Shown here: positions 41,036-42,999 of the stretch, piece after piece
Numbering within the stretch: position 1 is the first letter of the stretch
Layout of the letters: each line of letters starts with the position of its first letter
Source of the DNA: a virus
Length of the DNA: 42,999 nucleotides
IMG/VR virus record: IMGVR_UViG_3300050821_015776
Coordinates: 1-42,999 of that record
Reading direction: 5' to 3' (one strand)
Position numbers and translations under genes: made by a program
Notes under the pieces: model-generated
Told to the model about the DNA's origin: nothing
What the model saw: the letters and a program-made list of their open reading frames with translations, nothing else
Databases searched by the model: none

Positions 41036-41288
41036 AGCTGCCTCCTATTCCAGTACCGCCACCCCGCCGCGTCGCGACGGATCGGGTACCTGGCCGGTGC
41101 TGATAAGCAATTTCGAAGCGATAGTGAGAAATAGGACAGGTACCCGAGCCGGAGCGAGGGCGGGGTGGCGAATCAGTAGCGTGCGTTAGCACATTGATTT
41201 TTCGGTAATTATTAAAGGCACGGCACTTCTTCGCGACAATTTTTTTCGGCGTACCGGCGATAGCAGGACGATACGATTTGGATTTCAT
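41025..41288 (-). CDS. possible 87-aa basic protein spanning a hairpin
   Basis: ATG 41288 overlaps the previous stop (ATGA) and has GGAGG 7 nt upstream. The first 30 residues (KSYRPAIAGTPKKIVAKKCRAFNNYRK) look like a basic protein; the rest is encoded by the strong inverted repeat at 41057-41170 and has unusual composition. The stop falls inside ATPase A. It could be a leader whose translation opens the hairpin, rather than a functional protein. Confidence 0.4.
   Translation of the reverse strand: MKSKSYRPAIAGTPKKIVAKKCRAFNNYRKINVLTHATDSPPRPRSGSGTCPISHYRFEIAYQHRPGTRSVATRRGGGTGIGGSYAA
41057..41170. repeat. 114-bp nested inverted repeat upstream of ATPase A
   Basis: Outer arms 41057-41068 and 41159-41170 (CGCCACCCCGCC/GGCGGGGTGGCG) are perfect 12-mers; inner arms 41083-41092 and 41137-41146 (CGGGTACCTG/CAGGTACCCG) are perfect 10-mers. 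The repeat ends 11 bp before the AGGAGG of ATPase A. A candidate origin of transfer, attenuator or regulatory leader. Confidence 0.7.
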
Positions 41289-41887
41289 ATACCGTCCTCC
41301 TCATTCTCGGTAATGCGAAAGAAGCGGTTACGAAATGTATCAAGAGCTTCTTCCACCGAGGTTCCAAAGTCACTAACATTCCAGATGTCTTTGAATTCTT
41401 GGCGAATGAATGATCGACCCCTCTCGACCTTGGCTGCTGCGTGGAGCCGCTCAAGAAATTCAAGGGTCTCCCGTTCGCTGCGACTGGGTTGATGACGCGG
41501 CGGACGAGAGGGTGAGGGGAGACAGAGGGGTTTGGGTGGATCGGGGCGAGGCGAAAGCGGTTTGATCTGACGGACGACAGCCCTCCGGATTTCAAAACCC
41601 GGCGGGCTGATGATCCTAAGGCCGATGGCGAGGGAGTGATACGCGGAAGGATCGATCGCCGCGTCCGCCGATGGAAATTGCAAAACCCAGCGGTTGGTGA
41701 TTGCCTCAGCCTCATGGGAAAGTTGGCGCCTGATTTCTTCCGTGCTCCCATCGGTGTCGAGCACGAACTGACAAAACGTGGAGATCTTGGTACACGCCAG
41801 AATGAAATCCAGTGTGACGCTGATCTCTTCTCTGCTTTTGAGTTGGGGTATGAAGGTGAATGAGAAATCCAGCTCATCGTGTCTCAT
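41285..41887 (-). CDS. unknown 200-aa protein of the mobilisation-like operon
   Basis: This protein overlaps its upstream neighbour by 4 bp and its downstream neighbour by 4 bp (ATGA at both ends), giving strong evidence for real, coupled translation. The N-terminal part includes FSFTFIPQLKSREEISVTLDFILAC, the middle is Pro-rich (PLSPRPDPPKPLCLPSPSRPPRHQP) and the C-terminus is helical with RFFRITENEEDG. No known domain is seen. It may be a partner of the ATPases or the HTH protein. Confidence 0.65.
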   Translation of the reverse strand: MRHDELDFSFTFIPQLKSREEISVTLDFILACTKISTFCQFVLDTDGSTEEIRRQLSHEAEAITNRWVLQFPSADAAIDPSAYHSLAIGLRIISPPGFEIRRAVVRQIKPLSPRPDPPKPLCLPSPSRPPRHQPSRSERETLEFLERLHAAAKVERGRSFIRQEFKDIWNVSDFGTSVEEALDTFRNRFFRITENEEDGI

Positions 41888-42147
41888 CGGCCACCCCCGA
41901 AGTGTCCTTCGCCGAGGAGCCGGCGATAGACGCGCTCGACCACGGGTTCAGGGATGCGGAGCATCACCCATTTGCGGGGTTTTCGATGGCCCGTTTTGGA
42001 AGGGGGGCGTTCGTGCAGAGAGGTTCGGCGACTGATCTTGATTACGCCGGGTTCATTGGCGAAGAGGTCGCGGATGAGATCGGTTGAGGCGTTCCAGCAG
42101 GTGGCGAGCTCAATGACGGAGAAATGCCGCTCACGTGGATTGAACAT
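41884..42147 (-). CDS. excisionase/MerR-like HTH protein
   Basis: ATG 42147 follows GAAGGAG (5-nt spacing), better than a longer start inside the repeats. The 87-aa protein has FSVIELATCWNASTDLIRDLFANEPGVIKI, a MerR/excisionase type winged HTH, and ends KWVMLRIPEPVVERVYRRLLG. This RIPE.V.ERV.RRL ending is a pattern I recall from many small HTH proteins of Acidobacteriota. It is the first gene of the operon and lies next to direct repeats that could be its binding sites. Confidence 0.75.
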   Translation of the reverse strand: MFNPRERHFSVIELATCWNASTDLIRDLFANEPGVIKISRRTSLHERPPSKTGHRKPRKWVMLRIPEPVVERVYRRLLGEGHFGGGR

Positions 42148-42180
42148 ACGAATGCTCCTTCGGCAATCGAACGTCCGATT

Positions 42181-42282
42181 CTCGTGAGGCACACCCCCTA
42201 TCAAGGAAGATGGTCCACTGCAATCGACCTTCTATGTCCGCCTCGTGAGGCACACCCCCTATCAAGGAAGATGGTCCACTGC
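42181..42282. repeat. tandem direct repeats upstream of the HTH gene
   Basis: A 41-bp sequence at 42181-42221 is repeated exactly at 42242-42282 (period 61). The 20-bp between them begins AATCGACC and ends GTCCGC, and bases before the first copy (GCAATCGA...GTCCG at about 42163-42177) match this spacer in part. It is therefore an imperfect 61-bp tandem duplication rather than a CRISPR. Candidate operator or iteron for the HTH protein. Confidence 0.75.
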
Positions 42283-42378
42283 GCGCGCATAGGGCAATAC
42301 TGTCTATATCGCTTTTTGAAGCTACGCCCCGCGCTTAGGAGTGCAAACTTCTACCAGGATATAGCGAATGCATAGTTC

Positions 42379-42407
42379 TTTTAACCGATTAGAAGCGGAT
42401 TAGTCAA
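42379..42407 (-). promoter_or_regulatory. promoter of the mobilisation-like operon
   Basis: On the minus strand TTGACT (42402-42407), a 17-bp spacer and TTAAAA (42379-42384) form a promoter-like pair about 230 bp before the HTH gene. The repeats at 42181-42282 lie between this promoter and the gene, suitable for control. The -10 is only a 3 of 6 match. Confidence 0.4.
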
Positions 42408-42452
42408 GGTTTAATTTGGTTCTAAAAGACGAAATAAAACGTTCGGGCAAAT

Positions 42453-42487
42453 AAAAGCCCCGGTTAGTAACGCCGGGGCTTTTCTTT
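42453..42487. terminator. bidirectional Rho-independent terminator
   Basis: AAAAGCCCCGG (42453-42463) pairs with CCGGGGCTTTT (42473-42483) around a 9-nt loop. T-rich ends follow in both directions (TTTCTTT on plus, TTTTATTT on minus). Confidence 0.85.
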
Positions 42488-42582
42488 ACATCGCGCCAAA
42501 TCAAGGAGGAGTCGCGGGTGGTAAGTCCGCTAGGTGAGTGAAAAGAGCATAGCATCTGAATTGAGGAAGCGGAAGGTAAAAT

Positions 42583-42795
42583 ATGACTGACATTGAGCTC
42601 GCCCTTGAATACTTGAGTAAGCAGGGTGCGATTGTTTCCATGACTCCGGAAAATCGGGAGTTGGGTACGCGGGTCCTGTCATTTCCGAATGGAGATCAGT
42701 ATGAGCTTACCGACGACGAGATCCTGGATTTGAAGGTGCAAGGGAAGTTGTCGCACGAGGGAATTACGGAAGTAAAAGGCGCGCCCGAAGAATGA
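42583..42795 (+). CDS. small acidic hypothetical protein
   Basis: This 70-aa protein (MTDIELALEYLSKQGAIVSMTPEN; GDQYELTDDEILDLKVQGKLSHEG) is alpha/beta and acidic. GGAAGG lies about 7 nt upstream of the ATG. It stands alone between the terminator and the tRNA-like fragment. No family recognised. Confidence 0.55.
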   Translation: MTDIELALEYLSKQGAIVSMTPENRELGTRVLSFPNGDQYELTDDEILDLKVQGKLSHEGITEVKGAPEE

Positions 42796-42897
42796 AAAGG
42801 CATGTACTTGTGGCGTACTTCAAGTCGGTGTTTCTGACGTTTCGAGCGTTTCCTGCTTCTCAGAGAAGTCAGTAAGTTGAACAGAATCAGCGGCTTG

Positions 42898-42926
42898 GAC
42901 AAGTTCGATCCTGTCCTCCGCCACCA
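42898..42926 (+). other. tRNA 3'-end fragment, likely attachment-site core
   Basis: GTTCGATC, CTGTC and CTCCGCC-A-CCA (42903-42926) read as the T-loop, 3' T-stem, 3' acceptor strand, discriminator and CCA of a tRNA. The 5' T-stem is imperfect (GACAAG where GACAG is expected) and no GGCGGAG acceptor 5' strand, D-arm or anticodon arm occurs in the preceding 100 bp. A 3' fragment without its 5' half is typical of a phage or island att core. No integrase is in the window. Confidence 0.65.
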
Positions 42927-42999
42927 TAGAATCAATGGTTTACCTGTCATTCATTCAAAACTGCGCCCGGACCAGCCCGCGTTAAGCTTCGCGACCATC

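Noticed and set aside
42181-42282. Two-repeat CRISPR array
   Set aside because: Only two 41-bp repeats with a 20-bp 'spacer' that is partly repeated upstream; no cas genes.
42850-42926. Complete tRNA gene
   Set aside because: The 5' acceptor strand, D-arm and anticodon arm are absent; only the 3' part is present.
42696-42950. Minus-strand 84-codon frame
   Set aside because: It reads through the tRNA-like fragment and overlaps the plus-strand 70-aa gene; WWRRTGSN-type sequence is typical of translated tRNA ends.

Overview
This window is almost entirely a tailed-phage (siphovirus-type, HK97-fold) genome or prophage. A structural and replication backbone runs right to left on the minus strand and is interrupted by plus-strand accessory genes. 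G+C looks moderately above 50 %. The host cannot be named from the sequence. The virion-associated proteins, above all the 982-aa signal-anchored Thr/Ser/Gly-rich protein at 14340-17288, remind me of proteins from Patescibacteria (CPR) metagenomes. Several plus-strand accessory membrane proteins and the small HTH protein at the right edge remind me of Acidobacteriota. Both are impressions from memory, not database results.

Layout along the window. 1-5.6 kb: tail (partial tail/fibre protein, hub-like protein, tape measure, G/GT chaperone pair joined by a -1 frameshift). 5.6-9.6 kb: major tail protein, tail terminator-like protein, HK97 gp10-like protein, head-tail connector and a structural protein. 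9.7-12.5 kb: major capsid protein and a prohead protease fused to a scaffold. 12.5-17.9 kb: an unusual block of small Zn, membrane and coiled-coil proteins, a BppU-like protein and the giant anchored protein. 17.9-24.7 kb: MuF, portal, HAD phosphatase, Zn-ribbon protein, large and small terminase, with two plus-strand membrane-protein genes inserted. 24.7-29.6 kb: small membrane, Zn-binding and coiled-coil proteins, three plus-strand accessory genes, RusA resolvase, a signal-peptide protein and a winged-helix protein. 29.6-29.9 kb: a non-coding control region with a 19-bp palindrome. 30.2-32.9 kb: SSB, LAGLIDADG endonuclease, YopX-like protein, Sak4-like ATPase and small proteins. 33.2-34.5 kb: plus-strand CHC2/Toprim primase ending in a terminator. 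34.5-36.9 kb: secreted protein, HEPN-like protein, DUF3560 protein.

37.0-42.2 kb is a separate minus-strand operon resembling a DNA-mobilisation module. It has an excisionase-like HTH protein, an unknown 200-aa protein, a TraG/VirD4/HerA-like ATPase, a replication-relaxation-like protein, a CCHC zinc-knuckle protein and a second TraG/HerA-like ATPase. Three strong inverted repeats lie in or beside it. The right edge holds a 61-bp tandem duplication, a bidirectional terminator, one small gene, and a tRNA 3'-end fragment that looks like an attachment-site core.

Two populations of translation starts coexist. The minus-strand phage backbone genes mostly lack a Shine-Dalgarno sequence and have A/C-rich leaders. 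Most plus-strand accessory genes, the primase and the 37-42 kb module carry clear GGAGG-type sites. No integrase, replicative helicase, DNA polymerase or lysis gene was recognised; these may lie outside the window, be host-supplied or be unrecognisable.
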